A stretch of 64,000 nucleotides of DNA, from positions 88,828,602 to 88,892,601 of the forward strand of contig NC_054702.1 in NCBI RefSeq assembly GCF_016097555.1, in the 5' to 3' direction. The notes beneath the pieces were generated by a model. That model was not told the origin of the DNA. It was given only the letters and a program-made list of their open reading frames with translations, and searched no databases. Of this stretch, positions 23,901 through 35,900 are shown one piece after another; position 1 is the stretch's first letter, and the number at the start of each line of letters is the position of its first letter. A program made the translations under genes and the position numbers. The stretch is from Gigantopelta aegis. Its lineage: Eukaryota > Mollusca > Gastropoda > Neomphalida > Peltospiridae.

Positions 23901-26900
23901 AATAATCAATTTAGCTAAAAGATAATAAAAATGAATAAATGCAATGAGACCACATCATGAAAAACTACATCCAAAGTAAATGCAAAAATTAAATAATTAT
24001 CAACATTAATATAAAAATTCTAATAAAAATGTATCGAAGTGTTGGAAAATAATGGGGCACTTATTGACTCATATTTTAACACCAACATAAGGGCAAATAT
24101 ATGTTTTCTGTCATGCATAGATTTTGTTTTAATAATAATAAAATAATACATATTCAGTAACAATCCATATTCATTCATTAGGTTAACTACGAGAGACAGG
24201 ACTACGAAGTGAGTTTTGTAGCAGGTTTATCTTTAGGGAATACATGAAATGCCATTAACATATTCGTGAAATAAATTATTCCAGCCAATCAGAGGACATC
24301 ATACAATGCAGGGTTCTACACAGCGAGTAAAATACTTGCATTTGTGAGTAACTATTGTTCACAAGCAACTGTTTATTAAAAAGTAGTAGACAACTGGCGA
24401 GTACAAAATATTGGGCCTAGTAATCAAACAAAAGTTTAACATGCCTATGAAATCATCAGTTATTAATATCTTTAGTTAGTAATTAACAGGATTTTGAAAC
24501 AAATGTAAAGTGCAAAGTGATCGCGAGTTGGACAGCTAATCTTTGTTGCATTAAACAAGACTTCATATTGTGTAGAACAAATATTGGAGCAACAGCATTA
24601 GTATTCAGTGTATTTTATACTCCTTTTAACAAAGCAGTACATAGATTTTCTCAAAGTATTTTGAACAATGACACTAGGGTAAACAATCTTTCTTCCAAAA
24701 TGCTATATAGCAGATGATAAACGCAAGTAAATGTTCATAACTTAAGATTTGAGTTTTATATTGGTTAATTATTGCATACTGTTCATTGCAGCACTCAAAT
24801 CATGGTCTAACCTGTTACCAGGGTATTATAATACTCAAACAAAATTTTGATCCATTTCTTTTTTTAAGTGGTCAAATACTGAGGGCATTGCCATATATTT
24901 ATTTTATAAAATTATATATTAATGGTAGTGGCTAGTGAACATGTTAGCCAGCAGCAAGTAAAGTAAAACTTCAGCACTGCTTTATAACATTTTATTATGC
25001 ATTATGAATGACCGACATTTTATGGTCAAACTTGTAATTTCTACCAATAATAGTAGGACAGGGCAGAAATGGAAATACTAACCTGGTAGTTTTGAAGTAG
25101 ATAAATTATTATCTACCAAGTACCTAAAATATGTGACATGGAATTTCAATGATGTTCAGTAAATTATTTACAACATTACATGTAGGCCCAACTTTCAAGA
25201 ATTGTTGAATGTCACAAAGACCTAGCCATTGCAGTCTTGTAACAGGCTGGTCAAAATGTACAGATTGTAGAATATTTTATATTATTTATTTCATTTTATT
25301 CCTTAAACCGTCAAAAACGTGACACTGGCACATTATCATATTGTCTAAATCTTTCCAGGCAAGTGTGGAGAGCAGCAGCTATTGAGTGTATATAATGATA
25401 AAAAAAAAAAAAAAAAAAAAATTATACAGTGCTGTTCGGTGTATCAGCGCACCTAAGCATTCAAGGACCATTTTCTATATGAACACTGAAATACTTAATA
25501 AAATGTGACTCTCACCAATGAAGCAGTGCATAATCTGAAATACACTACAAATTGTTTTATGTCTGTAGTAAATAAACATTTTAAAATGGTGCATAAATAG
25601 AGGCACCCTTGTATCCAGAACAATTTGCATGTCCGGTGATTCGGCGCAGTAGATGTGGATCGTTGACCCCGCTATTTATAGACCATCCATGACCCCACTT
25701 TTAGCCCATAAATGCTACACTATTGTCCCAAAATTATTTTAGTACTTTTTTGTTTTGTCTTGTTAAAAATATTACTATGAAAATGAACTATCACACATGA
25801 CCCACCTCATGATCAGTTTCGGACTCGTTTTCTTGAGTGGCATAGTACTGCAGATGCATACATGTTTATTGTATTGCATGGCTAAGATACCTACATGGAT
25901 TTTATTTTTCTCGGGTAGATTGTGCACACGTGCAGGGTTCGAACTTAACGGTCGCCCGATCGCCCCTGGCGACTGAAAACGACGATGGGCGACTGAAAAC
26001 CCACAGTAAGGTTGCCTGCCTGGCGACCGATTTTTTTTTTTTTTTTTTTTAAATCAATAATTAATAAATAAGTAAAAGTACAGCTATGTAGCCTACTTTG
26101 CACCATGAAAAAGTGTAGGTCTGCTTTTACATATAAACATATGCCCAATATAAGAATAGGTGTAAGGTAAGGCCAAACAAAAAAATAGGTGTGTTTCCGG
26201 TCGACCGACTGTCCCTAGTTTTCCCCCCCCACCGACCCTAATTTTTTCTCTCTTAAACTGAAAAAAAAAATAAAAAGTAAAAAATAATTTTAAAAAAAAA
26301 GTAAAAATAAAAGAGGACAACATCACTAAACAAAGAGTATTTCCTTCCTTGCACATTGTTTACGTACTATTATACGATACATTTTGCACATGTAATTCCC
26401 TTCCGAAAAACATCGAGAAATTATGGAAAAGCTTTTGTAATAGAGTTCCTTTCCCTGATTAGCTACCACCGAACAGCTTAGTCGGTCTCGGAAGTAACCG
26501 AATGTACGAACATAGCCTTGGTACAGGTTATTTCGATTAAATATAATCATATCAATTCAGCTTAATTCGGGTCTTCACTTAAATCAACAGGTCTTATTAT
26601 TAATGCATCTCAAATGTTTGCATAAAGTATTTAAATTAAGCACAACGAAATTAATACAAATGTCCCATTAATTTAAGGAAATACACAAACAGTGCATACC
26701 AATACTACTACTACGACAACAAAAATAATTACATTTATACTGTTTACTATAAGTTAAAAAATGCGGGAAAGATGTTTACAGACTGGTTTTAACATTCTTA
26801 ATATCAATAAGGCTGACCTACTTCGCGTTTATATACACGAAAACAGGTGAATGATTTATTTTGAAATTATGATATAATTATTGATAATTTTAATATACAT

Positions 26901-29369
26901 TTTTAATTGCACCCTTAACAATAAATATGTTGATACTTGATTAACCATCTAAAAGAAATTGAACTTAATTTGTTAAAAACAATGACAACGTAACTTCCTA
27001 AGCATACTTGAGCAAAATACCAAGTGCGCCGAATCACCAGATGCGCCGATACACCGGACACGGTTGTATACGTTATGAAAACCAAGAATATGTATAAGCT
27101 TATTTGTTTGTTCTTTTTTCTTCTTCTTTTTTTTAATTGGGTTTTTGGGGGGTTTGGGGTTGCGTGCGCACGCACGTATGTGTGTACGTGCGTGTGTGCG
27201 TACGTGTGCGCACGCATGCGTGCGTGCATGTATGGTTTATGTCTACAACTACTCTTAATACATTATTTGGGGCAGGACGTAGCCTAGTTCATCAAGATAA
27301 ACGTCTCCGGCACGATATTTATTATTGTGATGTTTATTGCTGTGCCGTAACGTTTATCCATTTAATCGAATTTTCCATTTGCAATCACGATTTAATAAAA
27401 TCAGGCATATGTGCTTTATTTAAGAGCCTCAACACGTACAACAACATATTTTAATAAATTTTAGACAAAAATATTAAGTACAATACCTTTGGTAACCTTT
27501 CCAGGATTAGATGTTTGAAGATGACACATTTAAACATTTGAAAGCTATTTTTATCCTGGCACATCGAAAATGCGGAATGAAAATTTTGCGGAACGAGAAT
27601 TATTCGTATCAAGCATTTTACGTACACCCAGTAAAAAGAAATATTGCGGAACTGAATGGAATTGATTATTAAATTTATTTATTTTGTTATTTTTGTTTCT
27701 ACATATGTGCTTTGTGTGGGTTGCATTATATGCATTGTTAATAATATTATCACATTAAAGTTTTGGGGTGTATTATTCTTTTTTATTATTATTAAAAAAA
27801 TGATTGTTAGTACAGGTCATTACTTATTTTAAGGCCTTCATTTATTTACTTTTTCCAAAATTATTATTTCCTTTAGTAATTGTTTTTAAATATTATTATT
27901 ACAGGCCATTGCTCACATGTGTTTCAAAGGTTTTTCTCTCTTCTTTTTTGTTTTAATTTCATTTCTTTTTTTTAGCTATAATTACTGGTCATTAGTTATT
28001 TAGGGGTTTTATTCAGTTAAATTTAATTGTTATTATTAATTTATTATCAATTAATTGATTTTTTTTAAATATTATTCATTAATTAAGTTTATTTATTTAT
28101 TATTATTAAACGTGATATACCATTAAATATCGTGGAATAAACTCGTGAACCCGAGACGAATAATAATAAAAATAATCCGATTCCACCAACAGTTTTCAAT
28201 CACATTTTAAATATGCTCACAATGGCCGGCGGGAATATTCGAGATTTTGTTCGTAACTGAAAATTGGATTAATGCAGGATTACTATTTGGACAAACTGTC
28301 TATTTATGTGTAAAACGTGACTGGGAAGTTTTCTTTATACAGTAAGTGTTTATATTTATTGGTACATCTCATATTTCGCCATGAAATAATTAATTCCATG
28401 GTTGTATCGATTCCGCCTGAAATCTGGGCGGAAACTGCACGCTTGTTTTTGCTGTTCAAGTTGTAAACATCGGGTCCAATAAATGTCAAAATGTTAAAAA
28501 AACGGACCGTAGATGTTTACCTTGGTGAACTAGACGTAGCCCAGTCGTAAAGCACTCAACTTTATGCATGGTCAGTTTGGGATCGATCCCAGTTGGGCCA
28601 TTTCTTGTTCTAGCCAGTCCACCATGACTGGCATATCAAAGGCTGTGGTATGTGCTATCCTGTCTGTGGGATGGTGTATTTTAAGATCTCTTACTACTAA
28701 TGAAAAAATGTAGCGGATTTTCTAAGACTATGGGCTGTATTTGCAAAACTTGTTTATGAGTTACACACATGTAACTACATACATTTGCAATGCTTAAACA
28801 CATGTGTTTAAGAAAACAAGGATCTGTAAATTTGGCCCCATATTGGTAGCACTTTCCTTTGGCACAGTCACATATAAAGAACATGATTAAATATTTACCA
28901 TAGTTAGGATTAGGGTTAGGGTTAGCAACAGTGTCAAAGGAAAGTCCTTCCTTTGTTTTGTTTTGTTTGTTGTTATTTTTTAATAAATTTGTTATTTAAT
29001 GAACTTATTGATAAATTTTTGTATTCTATGAATATCCTCTATACATTACTTACTGTTAAAATTGCTGCAGTTGGTCGAATAACCATTTAGTAATTCAGTG
29101 TGTGATCTCTGTATATTACTTCTGGAGTCTGGTATCTGCCGATCTGGTGTCTGCCATTCGACTGGACTGGCCGGTGGTGTAGACAGTGGCCGACTGTCGT
29201 CTGACGACCACTGGCGCTGGTCACTCATCCACGACATCTCGGCAGACGTGCAGTCAGGGCAGGGCGCATCCCCCAGTCCGTTTGTAACTGAGTTAAGTGA
29301 ACAGTTACATGCAATTGTGTCAAACAATGACAATTTGGCACAAAAACCTGCTTCTTCGGCAATGTTCAT
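17994..29369 (-). CDS. Divergent PRD-type homeobox gene A (three exons)
   Basis: DNA-binding transcription factor, 959 residues by my splice reading: exons 29369-29054, 22050-21821 and 20327-17994, with phases 1 and 0 joining cleanly. The homeodomain is at about residues 137-196: RKRRIPFTKQQVEVFENLF, then KKVIYPDSAILHEVAQKTG, then VSKARLK|TWFANKRSRLKK. The phase-0 intron falls between homeodomain positions 46 and 47, the classic PRD-class site. There is no TALE three-residue loop. Position 50 is Ala, which is rare (also seen in HNF1-type domains), and positions 47 and 52 are Thr and Lys. PIDLS at about residues 388-392 fits the CtBP-binding PxDLS consensus, so repression is likely (inference). 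The remaining tail is Ser/Asn/Gln-rich and disordered; residues 825-959 are a degenerate Gln/Glu repeat. An alternative in-frame ATG lies upstream at 29486. Orthology is not assigned. Confidence 0.88.
20351..21311. mobile_element. TA-flanked inverted-repeat DNA transposon (Tc1/mariner/pogo-like, non-autonomous)
   Basis: 961 bp flanked by TA. The left end CCGTATATCTTCGCCTGTAA is matched in inverse at the right end (TTATAGGCGAAGATATACGG) with one difference, and TAAGTCGA-type motifs repeat within both subterminal regions. No transposase frame is visible. It lies in intron 2 of homeobox A, only about 20 bp from the splice acceptor at 20328. Confidence 0.8.
22937..23270. mobile_element. TTAA-flanked MITE, 334 bp
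   Basis: Flanked by TTAA on both sides (22933-22936, 23271-23274). The left end AGGTATACTGTCAC pairs with the right end GTGACAATATGCCT. TTAA duplications are typical of piggyBac-type elements. A second element with AGG ends and TTAA flanks is at 49684-50055. In intron 1 of homeobox A. Confidence 0.65.
23275..25398. other. Intron 1 of homeobox A, nothing recognised
   Basis: AT-rich intron sequence with a short G run near 23610. I see no exon with credible coding content and no further clear repeat. Confidence 0.45.
25399..25420. repeat. A homopolymer run
   Basis: About 22 A, immediately left of the possible transposon at 25435. Confidence 0.85.
25435..27060. mobile_element. Possible 1.6-kb DNA transposon with CGGTGTATC.GCGCA ends
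   Basis: The left end TTCGGTGTATCAGCGCAC (25435-25452) is matched in inverse at 27041-27060 (ATGCGCCGATACACCGGACA). A second inverted pair, TCCGGTGATTCGGCGCA near 25634 and TGCGCCGAATCACC near 27024, lies inside. The interior is AT-rich, with poly-A/T stretches and no transposase frame. In intron 1 of homeobox A. Family unknown. Confidence 0.5.
27136..27240. repeat. Alternating GC/TG/CA purine-pyrimidine tract
   Basis: About 100 bp of GTGCGCACGCACGTATGTGT-type sequence, self-complementary at many points and rich in CpG in an otherwise AT-rich intron. Confidence 0.8.
27241..28532. other. Intron 1 of homeobox A, very AT-rich
   Basis: Long T- and A-rich stretches at 27660-28120. No exon or clear element recognised. 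Confidence 0.45.
28533..28731 (+). mobile_element. SINE type A, tail missing
   Basis: Head GACGTAGCCCAGTCGTAAAG, B-box-like GGGATCGATCCC and core (CCATGACTGGCATATCAAAG, CTGTCTGTGGGATGGTG), ending at TCTAAGACTA where the next MITE begins. Confidence 0.8.
28732..28839. mobile_element. Palindromic MITE, relative of 14529-14646
   Basis: Ends GGGCTGTATTTGCAAAAC and the inverse of GATCTGTAAATTTGGCCCC. The interior ACACATGTAACTACATACAT is shared with the 14529 copy. Confidence 0.65.
28851..28945. mobile_element. 95-bp inverted-repeat element containing telomere-like repeats
   Basis: ACTTTCCTTTGGCACAGT (28851-28868) is mirrored by ACAGTGTCAAAGGAAAGT (28928-28945). Between them lies TTAGGATTAGGGTTAGGGTT, an array of about three telomere-type hexamers. 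Located 109 bp from the donor of homeobox A exon 1. Confidence 0.6.
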
Positions 29370-29753
29370 TTTGCCTATAATGTGCCGTTTTCTTATTGTT
29401 TGATATAATCGTGTAACATGCACGAGATATGCATGCCCTAATTTCCTCGTTGTGCACGAGCTAGCTTTGTGAGCTGTTTGTTTCAACCAATGAAATGTTG
29501 GTATCGCTGTTGGTTTTCATTTCAAGTTGCATACTCTGTTTCCTGTTATTCATGTATAACATAGTTAATCTTTAATGTTGTGGTTGTTTTAAAACAAGTT
29601 ATTACGGTATAAAAGCATTCTTTTGTGGATGTTATAGCTTGGTCTAGAAATTGCTGTTACATTTAGCCTATTTATTTGGATTTCACTAAAATGAGACGTT
29701 TGTGAAGTTTTGCCCGAATTTGAGGTTTTGCTCCAGCACTAGGGAGCAGTTGA

Positions 29754-29777
29754 CCCCCCCCCCCCCCCCCCCCCCCC
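29754..29777. repeat. C homopolymer run
   Basis: About 24 C, upstream of homeobox A. Confidence 0.9.
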
Positions 29778-30098
29778 GCGTCACGTACATGTATGGCTCT
29801 TACTGAAAATAATTTAGTTTTAGCTCTTTTTTTTATATGTAGAGTATTTCCTTGAACATGATTGTAAAAGTGCTAATTAATACAAACTTTTATTAGTCAA
29901 CAATTAAGTGATGTAGCCACTTTCAGTGACTTTGTATAAATGATGTAGCCCTGGGGTTTTGGAGGTCGAACCCACCTGCTTCAAGAATTTTTTTAATTTT
30001 TTTTTCTGGGGGAGCGTGACCCGAACCCACCACCACCACATACACCACTACCACTTAAACATTTCGCTTACCACTGTCTAGGCACACGCGCTGAAAAT

Positions 30099-30168
30099 AT
30101 GGCGGCAACAAGCGATGTGGTATGGGGAATAAGAAAAGGCCGTTTCAGTCTAGTTGGAGAAGACTACA
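30099..30168 (+). CDS. Possible short first exon, divergent from homeobox A
   Basis: ATG in a strong context (AATATGGCGGCAACA) opens 23 codons reading MAATSDVVWGIRKGRFSLVG and ends at a possible donor GTAACT (30169). It lies about 730 bp upstream of the homeobox A start on the opposite strand. I could not find a convincing next exon. It may be chance. Confidence 0.2.
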
Positions 30169-30727
30169 GTAACTGTATCCTGATTGTTTTTTTAATGTTT
30201 CTCCCACCCCCTCCGAGTTATTTTAGGCTTGGTACGATCCTGCAATGTGCACTTTGTTACTTTTTTCATCTATAAAGAATTCATTGATTTATGTTATACA
30301 TTTGTTACATCATTTGTTAACAAATGTACATTAAAAATGTTACGTCTCAACATTTTTGTATTAATTTATTTTCCAACTTTGCAGTCTTTCTTTGAAGTTC
30401 AATACTTTGTTATAATCATGTTTTTTTTAGTAAAAGCTCGTTATACAAATTACTACAATGTACAATTTCTTTTCATCTCTTCTTAATAACTTTAATTGCG
30501 GGGGAGGGGAACATAGGCGTACGAGATCCCAATTTTTTAAGTGGGTGAGGGGCAGACTGCCCGAATTAAACGAAAATGCCTGAATCTGGATAACACCATT
30601 TATTTATTCACTTTAGTATTAGCATCAACCAGGGATGCAAACGAATCATTAAGCATGTTTACATGGACTACAACTAATATTTTGGGTAGAATTATGGGAA
30701 AACAGGGTGAAAAAGGTATATAAAACC

Positions 30728-31318
30728 CAATCTAATTAAAATTAGCTCCACTATTACATGTGGATCTAAAGACAGCCAGTTGGAGCTCATGTCCACCAAT
30801 CAAAACCTTACTTGCAGAATCATGCCAGTGATTTAAAAATAATTTGAAAACATTCCGAATTATCCTGAGGGTATACGATATGTTTCGTGTGAATTACGAA
30901 TGCCTTAAAACATGTTTTATTTTATAAAATAAATAATTTGTAATGTAAAACTGAAGACTGATTTAGTTGGGGGGTTTTATAAATAAATAAATAATTTTTA
31001 ATGTAAAATTGAAGACTGATAACCCACCCCGTACGTATTGGTATGGTTCGCTGTACTGCGGCCACTAAAATAGACTCGCCCGATATTTTTAGAATTTGTA
31101 TGCTCCCAGATAACGTTATAAAAGGCGAAGTGTGATTGGTCAATATTTAAATTATTATTTACAGACGAAATGTTACCTGGACATTGGGGACTACGCAGTG
31201 TTGTTAGTTTTAAATCACTGGCAGGATTCTGCAAGTAAGGTTTTGATTGGTGGACATGAGCTCCAACTGGCTGTCTTTAGATCCACATGTAATAGTGGAG
31301 CTAATTTTAATTAGATTG
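30728..31318. mobile_element. Foldback DNA transposon, Mutator-like, 591 bp
   Basis: Arms of about 110-115 bp (30728-30840 and 31206-31318) are near-perfect inverses, starting CAATCTAATTAAAATTAGCT. A perfect 9-bp target duplication TATAAAACC flanks it (30719-30727 and 31319-31327). Nine-bp duplications with long inverted repeats are typical of Mutator-like elements; the family call is inference. The loop (about 365 bp) contains a duplicated TGTAAAACTGAAGACTGAT-type segment and no transposase. Confidence 0.85.
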
Positions 31319-31445
31319 TATAAAACCTGTCTGGGTTTGGGTTTGTTTTCATGCGAATGTAAAGAAAACAAGAATTGAACAGGAATTAAACGTAACATTA
31401 GCAAAACACTTAGGGTCCAAACAATTGAACAGGACTACAGAAGCC

Positions 31446-31908
31446 AGGGTTGTCACTATACACCTACCTCACGATACGATACGCATCACGATACATAGCC
31501 CACAATACGATACGTATCACGATACATAGCCCACGATACGATATGTATCACGATACCCGATTCACGGTGTTTTCACAGTAAAACAAGAAGTTGAAATTTA
31601 GGTGAAGTGATTTAAAAAATAAAAATAAACCTGATAAAAGTAAAACACTGATTAAACAGTTTTAAAGTGTGAAAATAGATTTCATAGACATGTTGACATA
31701 AGCAGGCACACATTCTCTGACCACTGTCGTTTTTTGTGAAGGAAATAAATTGTCAATAAGTACATACCAGCACAAATTGGTGTTCGTAAATGAATACAGA
31801 ATTAATATAGGAATCGATGCATGGTCAAAATAGGAATCGATACACAAGCAAGAGTATCGTGTATCGTGTCGTGATACATTGATGCATCGGTGTATCGTCA
31901 CACCCCTA
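31446..31908. mobile_element. Possible hAT-type MITE with CGATACGATA tandem repeats
   Basis: Ends AGGGTTGTCACTATACACC and the inverse of GGTGTATCGTCACACCCCT. Just inside the left end are three units of about 31 bp containing CGATACGATACGTATCACGA (31472-31560), and near the right end the inverse motif TATCGTGTATCGTG. No target duplication confirmed. Confidence 0.55.
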
Positions 31909-32986
31909 ATATAATAGAAGCGCATTGTATTCTAAACAGGAAAGTGTATTTTATATGCAGTTTTAGGTAGTATTAAGCCAAATAACTTCCGGCTGGGTCA
32001 AAGTTCGAGGTGCACCAAACTTTTGATAGAGAAGTGAACACCACAAGTCCTGTGATCGGTGATAAATGTGAGTGTGTTGGTTGTTGTTTAAAAAAAAAAA
32101 AAAAAAAAAAAGTCTCATCTTGGCAAAAAATGTATGCAATTTTATTTCATCTGGTACCACTGTGTCAAGTAGCCTTGTGCTTGGAACATGTATGGGGTAC
32201 CTGTAAACAAAACTACTCGAATTTTATACGGAACTAGGGTAGTCATAGACGCTACCGTTATTTCAGAAATGAGCAGTTTGACCCCCATTTTTTTCTGATT
32301 CACTTTAAGGGTGAGGGGTAGTAGTATTTATATCCATGGCGTTTATGTCGATTGATACGCTGCAGGTAGGAGTCTTAGCCACATATGTTACTATTGTCGT
32401 CTATGGGATTTGATTTGGTAGTATACACCCTATAGAGCTTAAAACTCAGGATTGTATCTACAGTCAAAATTATACTGACAATTAAACACAACAAGCGTCA
32501 TAACATACGAACAACTTTTATTATCCGTTAAGGGTTTGGTGGGTTTTTTTTTACAAATATACAAACATGTCATATATATACATATATATCAATCAAACTT
32601 TTCTAGAAGATATAGTCTCTCACCCCTCCCCCATCCCTCATATTTATGGTCAAGTAATTTTGTTTTTGTATAAGGTTGGGACGGGGTCATTTTAATGTCA
32701 TTGGACTACATTTCATTACTGTAAACCTATAGTCCGTCCCATCCTCCTACAATTGTTTTTTTTTCTTTTTGTAAATAAGTTAAGTTTTGATTGACGTAAG
32801 AAGAAAAGTAAAAGTATTTTGGAAATAACAACAAAAAACCCAACTATTTTTGTGGCCAATTTAGAAAACAATCGGCTCAGAAATAAATAATCTGTAGTTA
32901 TTTTCATAGCATGAAAAAAGGCCTTCCCCGTGGGACGGACTATAGATTCGCTTCTGATTTTAGATACCCTTTTTTGATTATTCGTG
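31909..32986. other. 3' flank of homeobox B
   Basis: Contains an A run (32091-32111) and TA-rich sequence. A minus-strand AATAAA near 32516-32522 is a possible poly(A) signal for homeobox B. No other gene seen. Confidence 0.5.
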
Positions 32987-35900
32987 CTACAACTGAGTGT
33001 ACGTGTTTGGGTGGAGTGTTTCTGGGCTGTGCCATGACGCCGTTGATGAGGGGTTGAAGTAAGGATTAGTGAGGGATGAAATGGCAAGGGGTTGGTACGT
33101 GTCATCACTGCTGGGAGGAGGTAGAACGTGCGGTTGTGGACGGTGCGGCTCCTGCTGACGTATCGCAGACAGCATAACCGGAGGGTCCGCTATGAAGGGG
33201 AACGGGAACATTCTGTTAAATCCCAGGGGTGCCGAGGGTACGCACGGGCCACCCGAAATGTCGACATAACTGTTTTCTGAAGTCCGTGCAGGAGACATCA
33301 TTGAACACTGAAGGGGCAATGATGACTGAGGTAACGTTTGTTCTTTGGTATGTTTAGGGTCTAGACCACTTCTGTAACTGAGAAGATCTGCAAGAACAGG
33401 AATACTTTCGTACATAGACGGAGTTCCAGACTGCTGATGATGCACGTTGGAAGGTGGACAGTTCATGGCATTCTGTGGGTGAAGAAAGTCATTTGGAAGA
33501 ACACTGACACTGCTCGGCATTGTTCCGCCGGGAAATGCTCCGAGATAGGAAGGCTGTGCCGCAAACATCATTTGTCCTGGTTTCAGAAAACCCGTTCTTG
33601 GATTGTGGAACGCTGAAGTGTTTTTGGAATGGTTAAACCGATTGCCCGCAGTGTTGAGAAAAGCGCTTGGCGTCACTTTGTTTGGAGGGTTCACCATATC
33701 GTAATGCTGAAACAGTGCACTGGTACCCAACTTGGCTGCGGCAGCGGCTGCTGATGCCGCGGCGTTAGCAGCAGCTTGGTTCGACCTACTAGGTCGTTTC
33801 TTTTTCTTCTTTTTATTTTTCAGAGGATCCTTTTCGAATTTCATCAACTCAGCGATCACGCTTTTCATGACGAGGGGAGGTAACACTTGTTCCGAATCGC
33901 TTTCATTTTTGTCGTCGTCTTTGTCTTTCGAGGTATCCATGGCTTCCTCGGGTTTCTCCGCGTCCTCGCTGCTCTTCTCGTCCACCTTCTCGTCGTCTGC
34001 TGCCCTGTCGTCCGGACCTTTCTCTTTGCCGCCAGTACCAACGACATCCTTCCTCCTTCTGTTCTGGAACCAGATCTGAAAGAGAATGGTCATAGTTAAT
34101 TGATAGGTAGACAAGAGAGATCATTTATTAACGTCTCATCGTATATACATTACATACGATCATTTTATATTCATCATATACGATGGTTTTATATCCATCA
34201 CATACGATCATTTTATATACACCACATACGATGGTTTTATATTCATCATATACGATGGTTTTATATTCATCGCATACGATGATTTATATATTTATATACA
34301 TCACATACGATGGTCGTATATACATCAGATACGATCGTATATACATCTCATACGATGATAATTCTAAACTTACCCAAACTCATACATGTATATAATACAC
34401 AATTAAAACAAATATAAACGTGCATACGGCATTCCTATTGGAATTAAGAGCGGACGTAGCCCCAGTGGTAAATCGCTCGCTTGATGCGCGTCGGTCTGGG
34501 ATTGACACCCGTCGATGCGCCCATTGGGCTATTTCCCCAACCAGTGCACCACAACTGCTATATCAAAGGCCGTAGTATGTGCTATCCTGTATGTGGGATG
34601 GTGCATATAAAAGATTCCTTGCTGCTAATGTAAAAATAATACGGGTTTCCTCTAAGAATATATGTAAAAATTACCAAATGTTTTCTAATGGAATTATGAG
34701 AGATAAGTATATGGTTAAAATAATTTTGGAACAAAATCTGAAACCGCGTTGTGATATTTACCTGCTTGTTCTACTCATCCTGTTCATGTAATACCGAAAT
34801 GAATTAATGAAATTAATTTCGGTGAACTTTTCTTTATCACTGAATAATGTTTGTACAAGACTTCTAAGCCCACAAGATGTCAGTTTGAAAAAAAAACCAT
34901 AATGTTTTATATGTTCAAATAATGTTTCATTTAAGGCCAGTATTTTTTAATTTTTAGGTTTACGAACAAGAACTTTTGTGCACAAAGGTAGGAGGAAGGG
35001 AAAAAAAAACAAAAAAACAGTTTGGAGTGTATCAGTAGGGGTGATTTTTTTCTCTCACCGTTACCTTACGAAATGCGCCACAATAGACTAGAATGGTAAC
35101 TGTTTTTTTCTTTAGAGCTATTTGTGGAAGTCGGCGGAAAAAATAAATAAAATAAAAGTGAATTTGTTTTTTTTATTTGAGCAAAATTTACGTCGGTGGG
35201 TTCGTAAACCGAATAATAAAAAAATACTGGCCTAATGTAAAACTACTGGTTTATATCAATCATATAAGGAGTTAATTCAGTTTTTGAGATACCCAATTTC
35301 GCACAGTATATCAAACAAGCAGTTTATGTGGTTATCTCAATTTCTCCTGTTTAGTCTGCTTTGGATAATATTTTTATCAGGGCATAAGCCCTGATCAAAA
35401 TCCTAGGGGGGGGGGGGGGGGCACTACTTTTTATAAACAAATGAAACACTATACAAATTAAACCCTGAGATGTGTATGCTATTTTCTGGAGTAAAAAAAA
35501 AAAGGTGAGATTTTCAGGGGGAAACTGCCCCCCCCCCCCTTTCTGCACCCCCAGAATGTATGGCCCCGTTATTTTCAAGGCTCTTATTTTTATATTCTAT
35601 TTTACCGTCAGGATTTGTTAACTGTACTATCCCCTTCTCTTGATGTTGCATTCAATGGTGAGTTAATATAAAATTTCATATAATAGTGTATAGTGAATAC
35701 TTACTTTGACTTGTTCCCTGGTGATGCCCACCCGTTTGGCAATCAGCTGTTTCTGTGTGCTGTTTGGATAACGTACTCTGCCATATATTCCGTTCAACAG
35801 CTCCAGTTGAAATCGCGTGTAGCTCAGACGTTCCCGGGGCGGGGGAGGAGTGAAAGGTCGGTACTCTGTAAATAACACAACATATTAGATTGCAAATGTC

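Noticed and set aside
33732-34124. Frames on both strands overlapping homeobox B exon 4
   Set aside because: Shadows of the Lys/Glu- and Ala-rich coding sequence. The frame that carries WFQNRR and joins the upstream exons is the real one.
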